From assembly GCA_019418235.1 (NCBI GenBank), contig DYCH01000049.1, forward strand, positions 674 through 58,951: 58,278 nt of DNA, read 5' to 3'. How positions within the stretch are numbered: the first letter of the stretch is position 1; every line of letters starts with the position of its first letter. The notes beneath the pieces are model-generated. The model ran no database searches. It worked only from the letters and a program-made list of their open reading frames with translations, and had not been told where the DNA came from. This stretch comes from Sutterella sp. (GTDB lineage: Bacteria > Pseudomonadota > Gammaproteobacteria > Burkholderiales > Burkholderiaceae_F). Position numbers and translations under genes: made by a program. Positions 33,919-42,098 of the stretch are shown here, in pieces.

Positions 33919-34764
33919 TTACATCCTGAAGGCTTCGCCCAAGTAAACTCGGCGAACATCTTCATTTTGAACGATATCATTGGGGTGACCGCTGGCTAAC
34001 ACACCACCATCGCTGATGATGTAGGCGTGGTCACAAATCCCCAACGTTTCACGAACATTGTGGTCCGTAATCAACACACCAATGCCTCGATCCTTGAGGA
34101 ATCGAATAATGCGTTGAATTTCAATCACGGCAATCGGGTCAACACCGGCAAAGGGTTCATCAAGCAAAATAAATTTCGGTTCGGCTGCCAATGCGCGCGC
34201 AATTTCCGTACGACGACGTTCACCGCCAGATAAGCTCGACGCATTGTTAGTACGCAAACGCGTAATTTGAAGTTCATCGAGCAAGCTATCGAGTTTTTCT
34301 TCAATGACGGTGGGCGTGTAGGGCTTGCCGTTTTCGTCTCGTTGTAACTCCAAAATCGCTTTTACGTTTTCTTCCACCGTCATGCGACGGAAAACAGAAG
34401 CTTCTTGAGGAAGATAAGACACACCCAAACGCGAACGAAGATAGATGGGCAAGTGAGCAATCGATTGGCCGTTTAACTCAATGGTGCCACCATCGGCCAC
34501 AACCAACCCTACCACCATGTTAAACGTGGTGGTTTTACCCGCGCCGTTAGGACCTAAAAGGCCAACGACTTCGCCACTGCGAACCGCTAACGAAACGTCC
34601 TTAACAACCCAGCGCTTGCCGTAACGTTTTTTAAGCCCATTGGCTTTGAGCGTATAGACAGGTTCTACTTCGGGTTCTGACGCAACGGGCGTTGCCGTCG
34701 TCTCTTGACCCGCTAAAGACTCTTCGGGTTGGACGTTCTGTTTTTCTTCATTGATGTCAGACAC
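33919..34764 (-). CDS. lptB: LPS export ABC transporter ATPase LptB
   Basis: 281 residues. An acidic N-terminal extension of about 40 residues precedes the standard LptB core: Walker A GPNGAGKTT, signature LSGGERRRTEIARAL, Walker B ILLDEPFAGVDPI, and DHNVRETLGICD. It powers extraction of LPS from the inner membrane with LptFG. Begins at GTG with AAGGAATTC upstream. Last of the kdsD-kdsC-lptC-lptA-lptB order before ptsN. Confidence 0.95.
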   Translation of the reverse strand: MSDINEEKQNVQPEESLAGQETTATPVASEPEVEPVYTLKANGLKKRYGKRWVVKDVSLAVRSGEVVGLLGPNGAGKTTTFNMVVGLVVADGGTIELNGQSIAHLPIYLRSRLGVSYLPQEASVFRRMTVEENVKAILELQRDENGKPYTPTVIEEKLDSLLDELQITRLRTNNASSLSGGERRRTEIARALAAEPKFILLDEPFAGVDPIAVIEIQRIIRFLKDRGIGVLITDHNVRETLGICDHAYIISDGGVLASGHPNDIVQNEDVRRVYLGEAFRM

Positions 34765-34781
34765 AGTGAATTCCTTTTGAG

Positions 34782-35366
34782 CTAGGGCTGTGAGAGGCCC
34801 GTTGCAGAATTAAGTCGTGTGGGACGAGTCGTACTCGATTGCGATGATTGAGCCCGAGCGCGCGGAGCGATAACCGTTGAGGCTCGTCCTTGTTTATTAC
34901 CTTGGATAATTGTACGTGAACGCACCGTATCATAGGTGATCTTGGAGCCATTGGCTCGATCTTTCATCACACCGTTTTCTAGGCGTTGAACCTCGGCATT
35001 GCCAATCAAAGTCACAAGACCCGTGCGCTCTTCATAAATAATCGTTTGTGCTTTTGCGTGGATCCATTCCTCGACATTTTTGACCTTTGGGTCGCGTTTT
35101 TGTCGGAAGGTCGCCAAATTACCGGTCAAAGTACCAATGCGATAGCCTTGCGCATTTTCTTTCATCTCAAGGCGACTACCGGCCATGTGCATGGTACCTT
35201 GGTCAACCGTGACAGAGCCGGAGTAAACCGCTGTCTGGCGCAATTCATCCCCTAAAAAAGTATCGGATTCTACGACGATGGGCTTATTGCGATCTGCGGC
35301 TTCTGCCCAGGCGCCTGAACTGCTAAGCGCAATCAAAGCGGTTGCGATAAGGGTCAAAGTCTTCAT
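34782..35366 (-). CDS. lptA: LPS transport periplasmic bridge protein LptA
   Basis: 194 residues: signal peptide ending near GAWAEA, then the OstA/LptA beta-jellyroll (KPIVVESDTFLGDELRQTAVYSGSV). It forms the bridge carrying LPS across the periplasm. The C-terminal 40 residues are basic and Ser/Thr-rich and probably disordered. AAGGAAC ribosome site. Confidence 0.92.
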   Translation of the reverse strand: MKTLTLIATALIALSSSGAWAEAADRNKPIVVESDTFLGDELRQTAVYSGSVTVDQGTMHMAGSRLEMKENAQGYRIGTLTGNLATFRQKRDPKVKNVEEWIHAKAQTIIYEERTGLVTLIGNAEVQRLENGVMKDRANGSKITYDTVRSRTIIQGNKQGRASTVIAPRARAQSSQSSTTRPTRLNSATGLSQP

Positions 35367-35375
35367 TTATGTTCC

Positions 35376-35972
35376 TTATTTAGAATGCGGCAACAAATCA
35401 ACATTGCCTGCTTTGGGTAAGGAAATGGTTTTGACACGAGACTTCAATTCGATATTTCGTTCCATGTTATCGAGCGTCATGCCTACGGCCGTTGCCGTAT
35501 TCTCACCGTTGGTGATATGGACAAAATCATTCGTTTCAAAATGATTGGTATCCGTTTCAACCATTAATGATTGCGTTTGCAAACGGGTAATGTCGCTATT
35601 GTCACTGGCAGCCCGAGTGATTTCAACGTTGCCTTGGAAATACACTGTCGCTCCACCGTCATCGGATTGACCGTGATCGGCCTTTGCATGCGTTACCGGT
35701 TCATTCGGTGAAACGGATGTGTATTCGGGCTTTTCCATAGTGACACGATCATTGGAAAAGTGTTGGAAGTCTTGCGCCTTTACTTTGTTTTTGGCAATCC
35801 CATTGCTATCAAAAGAGACAACGGTAGCGCCCTTGGCAATAAAGTCAGGAGAATCTTCACTCGGAAGATACTTGAGATTGCCGTACGTTGATTTCATTGC
35901 ATACCAATAGCTTGCTGCAATCAAAATCAGCAATAAAAAGATAGCGATGATGGCGGTAATTCTTTCACGCAT
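35376..35972 (-). CDS. lptC: LPS export protein LptC
   Basis: 198 residues with one N-terminal membrane helix (about 5-26) and an OstA-like periplasmic domain. It links LptB2FG to LptA. The call rests on this layout together with the flanking kdsC and lptA, because LptC sequences are poorly conserved. Confidence 0.88.
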   Translation of the reverse strand: MRERITAIIAIFLLLILIAASYWYAMKSTYGNLKYLPSEDSPDFIAKGATVVSFDSNGIAKNKVKAQDFQHFSNDRVTMEKPEYTSVSPNEPVTHAKADHGQSDDGGATVYFQGNVEITRAASDNSDITRLQTQSLMVETDTNHFETNDFVHITNGENTATAVGMTLDNMERNIELKSRVKTISLPKAGNVDLLPHSK

Positions 35973-35983
35973 AATTATTTATA

Positions 35984-36535
35984 TTAGTAGCGGTGTTTTG
36001 CCGTCGGATCCGGGTTAAGGAACATTTGATCTAAAGTTGTTTCCCATTTCCCTTGGGATTTTAAAATGAACTCAGCTAATTCACGAACAGCCCCGTTGCC
36101 ACCTTCAAAACGACTTTGGAAGGAGCAGAGTTTAACAATCTCGTCATTGGCGTCGCTTGGGCAGGCTCTTAATCCTACCTTTTGAATAACGGCATAATCG
36201 GGTAAATCATCACCAATATAAGCCATATTCTGCGGGTCAACTCCGGTCTTTTCCGACAAAACCTTTAAGCCCGCAACCTTGTCGCGTTGACCTTGTAAGA
36301 CGTTGGTGATGCCCAGCTCTTGCGTGCGCTTTTCTAAAATTTTGGAGCTGCGAGCGGTCAAAATCGCCACATCGATTTGGTTGGCCAAAAGCATTTTGAT
36401 GCCTAAGCCGTCTTTGACGTTAAAGGCTTTGAATAATTCACTCTCGTTGCCGATGTAAATCTTTCCGTCCGTTAAAACGCCGTCGACATCACAAATCAAC
36501 AGTTTGATGTTGGCAGCGACTTCTTGATTGGTCAT
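35984..36535 (-). CDS. kdsC: 3-deoxy-D-manno-octulosonate 8-phosphate phosphatase
   Basis: 183 residues, HAD family without cap: LLICDVDGVLTDGKIYIG carries the nucleophilic Asp, LTARSSKI is motif II, and YIGDDLPD is motif IV. Releases Kdo from Kdo-8-phosphate. Start placed at ATG 36535, which has GAGG 8 bases upstream; the ATG two codons earlier is too close to that site. Confidence 0.95.
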   Translation of the reverse strand: MTNQEVAANIKLLICDVDGVLTDGKIYIGNESELFKAFNVKDGLGIKMLLANQIDVAILTARSSKILEKRTQELGITNVLQGQRDKVAGLKVLSEKTGVDPQNMAYIGDDLPDYAVIQKVGLRACPSDANDEIVKLCSFQSRFEGGNGAVRELAEFILKSQGKWETTLDQMFLNPDPTAKHRY

Positions 36536-36548
36536 GGCCATTACCTCA

Positions 36549-37535
36549 TTAGAGAACTTTTGCAGTCATCAAATCTTGAACGTGCAAGGCACCAATCAAG
36601 CAACCGGCTTCATCAACCACCAAAAGTTGGTTACACAAAGCCTGGTTAAGAATGTGAGCAGCTTCCGTGGCCAAAGCCGTTTGAGCAATGACGCGAGGTG
36701 ACTTGGTCATCACGTCATCAATTTTCACTTCGCGAATGTCGCCCACGCGTTCAATTAAACGACGCAAATCACCTTCGGTGAAGATACCGACCACGCGGTT
36801 TTCTTGGTCAACTACCGAGGTCATGCCAATGCGTTTACGCGTAATTTCACGAACCGCATCCAAAACCGTGACGCCCACCATGACCTTCGGAATCGCGTCG
36901 CCCGTGCGCATAATATCGCCCACGTGAATCAATAAGCGGCGACCCAAAGCGCCACCGGGGTGAGAGCGGGCAAAGTCTTCCGGTTTAAAGCCCTTAGCGT
37001 CCAAACAGGCAACGGCCAAAGCATCACCCATGGCCAATGTGGCCGTGGTACTCGTGGTCGGAGCTAAACCAAGAGGGCAGGCTTCTTGACGAACACCAAT
37101 GTCCAAATGAACATCTGCGTGTTGGGCCAATGCGCTCTCAGGTGCACTCGTCATTGCAATCAAGGGGGTCCCTTCACGCTTGAGAGACGGAATAATGGTG
37201 AGCAGTTCGCTCGTCGTGCCGGAATTCGAGATGGCAAGCACGACATCGTCCTTGGTAATCATCCCCAAGTCACCGTGAGCGGCTTCAGCAGCATGAACGA
37301 AAAAGGCAGGTGTGCCGGTCGAGGCAAGCGTTGCAGCAATCTTGCGACCGATGTGGCCACTCTTGCCGACACCGGAAACAACAACGCGACCTTTGCAATC
37401 CAATAGGATTTTGACGGCTTGAAGGAACTCTTCTCCCAAACGAGAAGACATGTCCAATAAAGACTGAGCTTCTTGCGTTAAAACCGTTTGAGCTAATTTA
37501 AGCGTCGATTCGTTTGTACTTGCATGAGCAATCAT
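36549..37535 (-). CDS. kdsD: Arabinose-5-phosphate isomerase (SIS plus two CBS domains)
   Basis: 328 residues: SIS domain (VVVSGVGKSGHIGRKIAATL, then SNSGTTSELL) and two CBS domains after about residue 205. Converts ribulose-5-P to arabinose-5-P, the first step toward Kdo. First gene of the kds-lpt operon. A 14-base inverted repeat and a possible TATGAT promoter lie in the 95-base gap upstream. Confidence 0.96.
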   Translation of the reverse strand: MIAHASTNESTLKLAQTVLTQEAQSLLDMSSRLGEEFLQAVKILLDCKGRVVVSGVGKSGHIGRKIAATLASTGTPAFFVHAAEAAHGDLGMITKDDVVLAISNSGTTSELLTIIPSLKREGTPLIAMTSAPESALAQHADVHLDIGVRQEACPLGLAPTTSTTATLAMGDALAVACLDAKGFKPEDFARSHPGGALGRRLLIHVGDIMRTGDAIPKVMVGVTVLDAVREITRKRIGMTSVVDQENRVVGIFTEGDLRRLIERVGDIREVKIDDVMTKSPRVIAQTALATEAAHILNQALCNQLLVVDEAGCLIGALHVQDLMTAKVL

Positions 37536-37552
37536 TTCAAAATCCTTTTAAC

Positions 37553-37602
37553 CTTAGCCAATTAATCATACCATCCCTATATAACGGCATTAATGGGCTA
37601 AG
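37553..37602. repeat. Long inverted repeat upstream of kdsD
   Basis: A 14-base left arm (37553-37566, CTTAGCCAATTAAT) is complementary to a right arm (37589-37602) with one mismatch and a 22-base spacer. Read on the minus strand, TATGAT (37565-37570) could be a -10 box for kdsD. There is no T run, so a simple terminator for the upstream gene is unlikely. It could be an operator for the Kdo/LPS operon or an RNA structure in its leader. Confidence 0.5.
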
Positions 37603-37630
37603 TGTTTCAAATCGTTCAAGAATTCACAAA

Positions 37631-38362
37631 TTAGTGGTTCAAAATCTTCGATAAGAATTGAACCGCACGATCCGATTTCGGTTGCGTGAAGAATTCTTGC
37701 GTGGGAGCATCTTCGAGAATTTGGCCGTTTTCCATAAAAAGAACACGATCGGCGACTCGACGAGCAAAGCCCATTTCGTGCGTCACCACCATCATGGTCA
37801 TGCCTTCTTGGGCCAATTCCACCATGACGTCGAGCACTTCGTTAATCATTTCAGGGTCAAGTGCAGAGGTCGGCTCGTCAAAGAGCATGCACACCGGATC
37901 CATGGCCAATGCTCGAGCGATGGCAACGCGTTGTTGTTGGCCACCTGAGAGTTGACCGGGGAATTTATTCGCATGATCTTCCAAGTGCACTCGGGCAAGC
38001 AATTCAAGACCGCGCTTGACCGCCTCTTCTCTTGTGCGTCCTAAAACCTTCATTTGCGCCAAGGCCAAATTGTCAGTGATCGACAAGTGAGGAAAAAGCT
38101 CAAAGTGTTGGAACACCATGCCGATGTGTCGACGCAATTTGGGCAAATCCGTTTTGGGATCCCCGACACTAACGCCATTGACAATAATTTCACCTTCTTG
38201 GAACGGCTCTAAAGCATTGACACATTTAATGAGTGTCGATTTGCCGGAGCCCGAAGGGCCACACACCACAACAACTTCACCTTTGTCGACCGTGGCTGAA
38301 CAATTCTTTAAGACTTGAAACGACTCAGAGTACCACTTGCTGATATTGCGAATTTCAATCAT
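37631..38362 (-). CDS. Polar amino-acid ABC transporter ATPase (GlnQ-like), orphan
   Basis: 243 residues: Walker A GPSGSGKSTLIKCVN, signature LSGGQQQRVAIARAL, Walker B MLFDEPTSALDPEM and H-loop VTHEMGFARRVADRVLFM, the GlnQ/GltL pattern. No permease or binding protein lies nearby; instead it is the last gene after an enoyl-CoA hydratase (12-base gap). It must borrow membrane partners encoded elsewhere. Confidence 0.9.
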   Translation of the reverse strand: MIEIRNISKWYSESFQVLKNCSATVDKGEVVVVCGPSGSGKSTLIKCVNALEPFQEGEIIVNGVSVGDPKTDLPKLRRHIGMVFQHFELFPHLSITDNLALAQMKVLGRTREEAVKRGLELLARVHLEDHANKFPGQLSGGQQQRVAIARALAMDPVCMLFDEPTSALDPEMINEVLDVMVELAQEGMTMMVVTHEMGFARRVADRVLFMENGQILEDAPTQEFFTQPKSDRAVQFLSKILNH

Positions 38363-38374
38363 TGAAAAAATCCC

Positions 38375-39136
38375 TTAACAACGGCTAAAGTCGGGCTTAC
38401 GACCTTCTTGGAAGGCGGCAATCGCTTCCTTTGTTTCATTGGCCTGAAGACGTAAGAGCGTTTGTTCCTTCTCCATTGTGAGCGTAGAGCGAATTTGTTG
38501 GGCTAAGTGGCGACGCAAGAGTTTCTTGGTTGCACGAAGGCTACCCAAAGGCATTTGCGTTAAGCGAGCCGCACGGTTAAGCGTTTCTTGGACGACTTCG
38601 CCGGGCTTACAAATGCCGGTAATCAAACCCATTTCACTGGCTTCAATGGCAGAAATTGGTTCACTTAATAAAAGTTTTTCAGCGGCCTTTTGATAACCAG
38701 CTTTACTCATGGCAATTTGGGAAAGGCCAAATTCAGGCGTTAAACCTAAAGCCGTAAACGGCATGGAAAAAAGCGTCTTTTCAGAGCAATAGGCCATGTC
38801 GCAATAAGAGAGAATGGCAACGCCCAAACCTAAACAAGGCCCTTCAACGGCGGCCAAAATGGGTTTGTCAAAAGCGATGAGCGCTTCGATTAAAGCGTCG
38901 TAAGCGCTTTCGGTGACATCCGTGCGTTCAAGCGTTTCCTTGAGGTCGGCCCCTGCGCAGAAAATGGCGTCTTGGCCTCGAATGACTACACAGTGAACAT
39001 CGTCGTCTTTTTGGGCTTGAACCAAAATTTCAACAAACGTTGCACAGCTTTTGGCATCAAGGGCGTTACGATTGGCTAAACGCGCAATTTCAATTTGGCA
39101 AATCCCTTGATCGATAGAAACATTAAGGTCGGACAT
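38375..39136 (-). CDS. Enoyl-CoA hydratase/isomerase (crotonase) family protein
   Basis: 253 residues. Crotonase fold with the oxyanion-hole regions CAGADLKET and EGPCLGLGVAILSYCDMAY, and FTALGLTPEFGLSQI downstream. Residues near 100-145 fit a hydratase or isomerase, but the exact acyl-CoA substrate cannot be read. It begins 4 bases after the Pat-like gene, so it probably works on acyl-CoAs in the same context. Confidence 0.87.
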   Translation of the reverse strand: MSDLNVSIDQGICQIEIARLANRNALDAKSCATFVEILVQAQKDDDVHCVVIRGQDAIFCAGADLKETLERTDVTESAYDALIEALIAFDKPILAAVEGPCLGLGVAILSYCDMAYCSEKTLFSMPFTALGLTPEFGLSQIAMSKAGYQKAAEKLLLSEPISAIEASEMGLITGICKPGEVVQETLNRAARLTQMPLGSLRATKKLLRRHLAQQIRSTLTMEKEQTLLRLQANETKEAIAAFQEGRKPDFSRC

Positions 39137-39140
39137 AGTT

Positions 39141-41813
39141 TTAGAGCGTTAACGTAAAAGTAATAAAGTTATCGTTGTCGGTTTCTTCTTGGCGTTGGTA
39201 GCCTAAAGACTTCATGAGGGCAAACATGCCTTCGTTACCCTTGAGGACATAGCCGACAAGTTTCGTAATTTTCTTTTTCTTAGCTTCTTGAGCCAAGGTC
39301 GTCATCAAAATGCGAGCAAGTCCTCTTTGTTGCCAAGCATCTTCAACGATGACACCGAATTCGGCAACCGACGAACCGTAAAGGCGCTTAAAGCGAGCAA
39401 CAGCGCGGATTTCTTCGGGGGCATCCATGTCAAAAGCGACAATGGCTGTTTCGCGGTTGTAGTCGATGTTGGTGAGTTCCACCAACTTTTCTCGAGCCAA
39501 TTCGGTCGAAGAAATATGGAATCGTAAGTAGGCCGTTTGCGGCGACAAACGTGAAAGGAAGGCTTTCACAGCATCGTAGTCGTGCTCGCGGATGCTTCGC
39601 AATTGAATAAAACCATTTTTGACCGGCAACCACTCGTGATCAAACACAGGGGCAGGCGAGAGCATCAAGTGCGAGGCCTGTTGGTCTTTCTTTAACGGCA
39701 TATCGGCAATACCGATATGGGCATCAAGCACAACGCAGCCACCTTCGTCTACCAAAAGGGGATCGATATTGAGATTGCGAATGGCCGGAATCTCCGTCAC
39801 AAGCGTGGACAAACGAAGCAAAACTTGGACTAATGCGTCTTTGTTGACTTCGGGCATGCCTCGGAAATTGTTCAAACTTTGAGCAATTTGCGGTTTTTCA
39901 ATTAACTTTCTGGCAAGCGGTTCCGTTAAAGGCAAAAGCTCTAATGCACTGTCTTGATAGATGTCGCCCATGCGACCACCGGCACCAAAGCGAATCACCG
40001 GGCCAAAGCGGGAATCCGTTTGAATGTTAATGCGAAGTTCTCGTCCGTTTTCAACGCAAATTTGGCGTTGGACGAAAATGCCACGAATTTGAGCGTACGG
40101 GGCTTTTGAGCGAACGTTTTCTAAAAGCTCTTCACTTTCTTCAAGCGCTTGTTGGATATTGCGCACATTAAGACGCACACCACCCACATTGCTCTTATGA
40201 ACAACGCCTTCGGCCAAAACCTTCAACACAACGGGGAATCCCAAAGATTGGGCAGCATCGGCGGCTTCTACAGGAGACGTCGTGAAAATGCCACTTGCGG
40301 TGGAAAGTCCCATGGAAGCCAAAATACGCTTGGTTTCCAACTCATCAAGTGTGAAGTCTTGTTCTTTAAGTTTGCCTGCGATGAGCTCTTGCGCCGCTTG
40401 GATATTCATGGGCAACAAAGCATTGCCTTCGGCAACAGCACCGGCAATAAAGCGACGGTTTTCTGCGTGGCGACTTAACCACGAGAAAGCTTGAACAGCG
40501 CGTTCAGGACTCTTAATGGCCGTAATTTGTTGAGCATCCAATTGGTGGCGAGCCGTAACGGCTTGCTCTTCTCCCACCCAAGCCGTGATAACGGGTTTGT
40601 AGGTGGACTCCGTTGCGTACGACAAAGCATCACAGAGGTGCTTGACGGGCATGGTAAAAGTCGGTGCCGCAATCACAATAATGCCGTCAACGTTTTCATC
40701 TTGATTTAAAGCGTCTAACGCAAGCTTCATGCGGCGAGGATCGGCGTCGGCCCAAAGGTCAACCGGATTGGTAAAGGGCAAGGGGTTATCGAAAAGTTGC
40801 CCCAAACGTTGCGTCGTTGCACTCGTGAGATTGGCTAATTTCACGCCATACTTGCTGGCGGCGTCGGCAGCCAACACACCAAAGCCAGAACCGTTACTGA
40901 TAATGCCGATACGGTTGGCGCGAGGAAGACGGCGAGAAGAGAAAATCTCAATGGCAGCTAACAATTCATCCAAATCGTAGACACGAATGGCACCTGCACG
41001 ATCTAAAAGTGCATTGAAAGCATCATCATCACCGGCAGGCACCGACATACGGCTCGCTAAAAGTTGGCCTGCTTGTAAGCTCTTGCCACCACGCAACACG
41101 ATGACCGGTTTAACGCGGGCTGCTTCTCGAACGGCAGAGAAAAATTCTCGAGGATTACGAATCCCTTCAACGTGCAAGACGATGACGCGCGTAGCACGGT
41201 CTTGTGCCATGAAGTCAACGACTTCATCCATCGTGACATCGATTTCATCGGTCGTATTAACTAAGGATGAAAAACCAAGACCATTGGCTTGAGCATAAGA
41301 GAGCACAGAAGTGGAAATGACGCCAGATTGAGCGGCAAAGCCAATACTGCCCTTATTGGGAATTTGCATCCAATAGCTTGCGTTAAAACCGATTTCCGGA
41401 CGCATAATGCCGAGGCAATCGGTGCCAATTAAGCGCACACCCAAAGAGTGCGCCTTGTTAACAATGTGAGCTTGCCAGGAAGGGTTGCTCGTTACCGAGG
41501 CTTCGGTGGGTGTTAAAACAACAAAACGTGTTCCTTTAGCGGCGATCTCTTCGAGCACCTTTTCAATGACTTTGGTGCTTGTCGCAATGATGGCTAAATC
41601 AACAGGGTCTTCAATGTCTTTAATCGATTTGTAGCAAGGCACGTCACCAAGAAAATCGTACTTGGGATTGACGGGATAGACCTTGCCGGAGAAATTGCCG
41701 TCCATGAGGCTTTTCCATAAAACCGTGCCTCGAGACTCTGCTCGGTCACTGGCTCCGATCACGGCCACGGAATTAGGAATCAAAGCGGGGGTTAAATGAT
41801 GGGCGCAAACCAT
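39141..41813 (-). CDS. Pat/YfiQ-type protein lysine acyltransferase (acyl-CoA synthetase-like fused to GNAT)
   Basis: 890 residues. Order: CoA-binding Rossmann domain (SVAVIGASDRAESRGTVLWK), succinyl-CoA-synthetase-like region with GFAAQSGVIS, ATP-grasp domain (about 480-700; FPVVLKVLAEGVVHKSNVGGV), and a C-terminal GNAT domain (about 735-890) with the acetyl-CoA loop QQRGLAR. E. coli PatZ/YfiQ of this layout acetylates and inactivates acetyl-CoA synthetase; whether the ADP-forming synthetase part is active here is unclear. First gene of a three-gene unit with the hydratase and ABC ATPase. Confidence 0.9.
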   Translation of the reverse strand: MVCAHHLTPALIPNSVAVIGASDRAESRGTVLWKSLMDGNFSGKVYPVNPKYDFLGDVPCYKSIKDIEDPVDLAIIATSTKVIEKVLEEIAAKGTRFVVLTPTEASVTSNPSWQAHIVNKAHSLGVRLIGTDCLGIMRPEIGFNASYWMQIPNKGSIGFAAQSGVISTSVLSYAQANGLGFSSLVNTTDEIDVTMDEVVDFMAQDRATRVIVLHVEGIRNPREFFSAVREAARVKPVIVLRGGKSLQAGQLLASRMSVPAGDDDAFNALLDRAGAIRVYDLDELLAAIEIFSSRRLPRANRIGIISNGSGFGVLAADAASKYGVKLANLTSATTQRLGQLFDNPLPFTNPVDLWADADPRRMKLALDALNQDENVDGIIVIAAPTFTMPVKHLCDALSYATESTYKPVITAWVGEEQAVTARHQLDAQQITAIKSPERAVQAFSWLSRHAENRRFIAGAVAEGNALLPMNIQAAQELIAGKLKEQDFTLDELETKRILASMGLSTASGIFTTSPVEAADAAQSLGFPVVLKVLAEGVVHKSNVGGVRLNVRNIQQALEESEELLENVRSKAPYAQIRGIFVQRQICVENGRELRINIQTDSRFGPVIRFGAGGRMGDIYQDSALELLPLTEPLARKLIEKPQIAQSLNNFRGMPEVNKDALVQVLLRLSTLVTEIPAIRNLNIDPLLVDEGGCVVLDAHIGIADMPLKKDQQASHLMLSPAPVFDHEWLPVKNGFIQLRSIREHDYDAVKAFLSRLSPQTAYLRFHISSTELAREKLVELTNIDYNRETAIVAFDMDAPEEIRAVARFKRLYGSSVAEFGVIVEDAWQQRGLARILMTTLAQEAKKKKITKLVGYVLKGNEGMFALMKSLGYQRQEETDNDNFITFTLTL

Positions 41814-42098
41814 TTTAAACAGTAATAAATAAGCAAAAGATCAACAGTCTATTGTACCGTAACAATCGGGTCTAAACGCTTGATTTTTCGATTTTGTACA
41901 AAAATTTTCTCAATGCTTAAAGACGTCAAAAAGCAAGCGAAGAGAGAAATTTCTCCTCAATGAGGAAGTTGATGGAATACGAAAAAGAAGTGCAGAGAGG
42001 ATTTCCCCTCCACGAAGCGGTCGGAAAGCTCGAAAACAAGATGCTCTTTTGATTAAAATGGAGAGTAAGGATTAAAGAAAAAGTCATTGGAGTCTTTT
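41814..42098. other. Divergent intergenic region upstream of mtnA
   Basis: A 285-base gap between the Pat-like gene and mtnA that must hold both promoters. I see a perfect 12-base palindrome GAGAAATTTCTC (41944-41955) immediately followed by a CCTC/GAGG hairpin, and a short open frame at 41960-42052. I do not recognise a SAM or other known riboswitch. Confidence 0.4.
41960..42052 (+). CDS. Possible 30-residue microprotein upstream of mtnA
   Basis: ATG 41960 to TGA 42052 encodes 30 residues, charged at the N-terminal half and amphipathic at the end (GFPLHEAVGKLENKMLF). A preceding 16-codon frame ending at CAATGA overlaps its start codon (ATGA), as if coupled. There is no strong ribosome site and no family I recognise; it may be chance or the remnant of a larger gene. 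Confidence 0.2.
   Translation: MRKLMEYEKEVQRGFPLHEAVGKLENKMLF

Noticed and set aside
41814..42098. SAM-type riboswitch upstream of mtnA
   Set aside because: I could not find the expected conserved core of SAM-I, SAM-II or related classes; only simple palindromes are visible.
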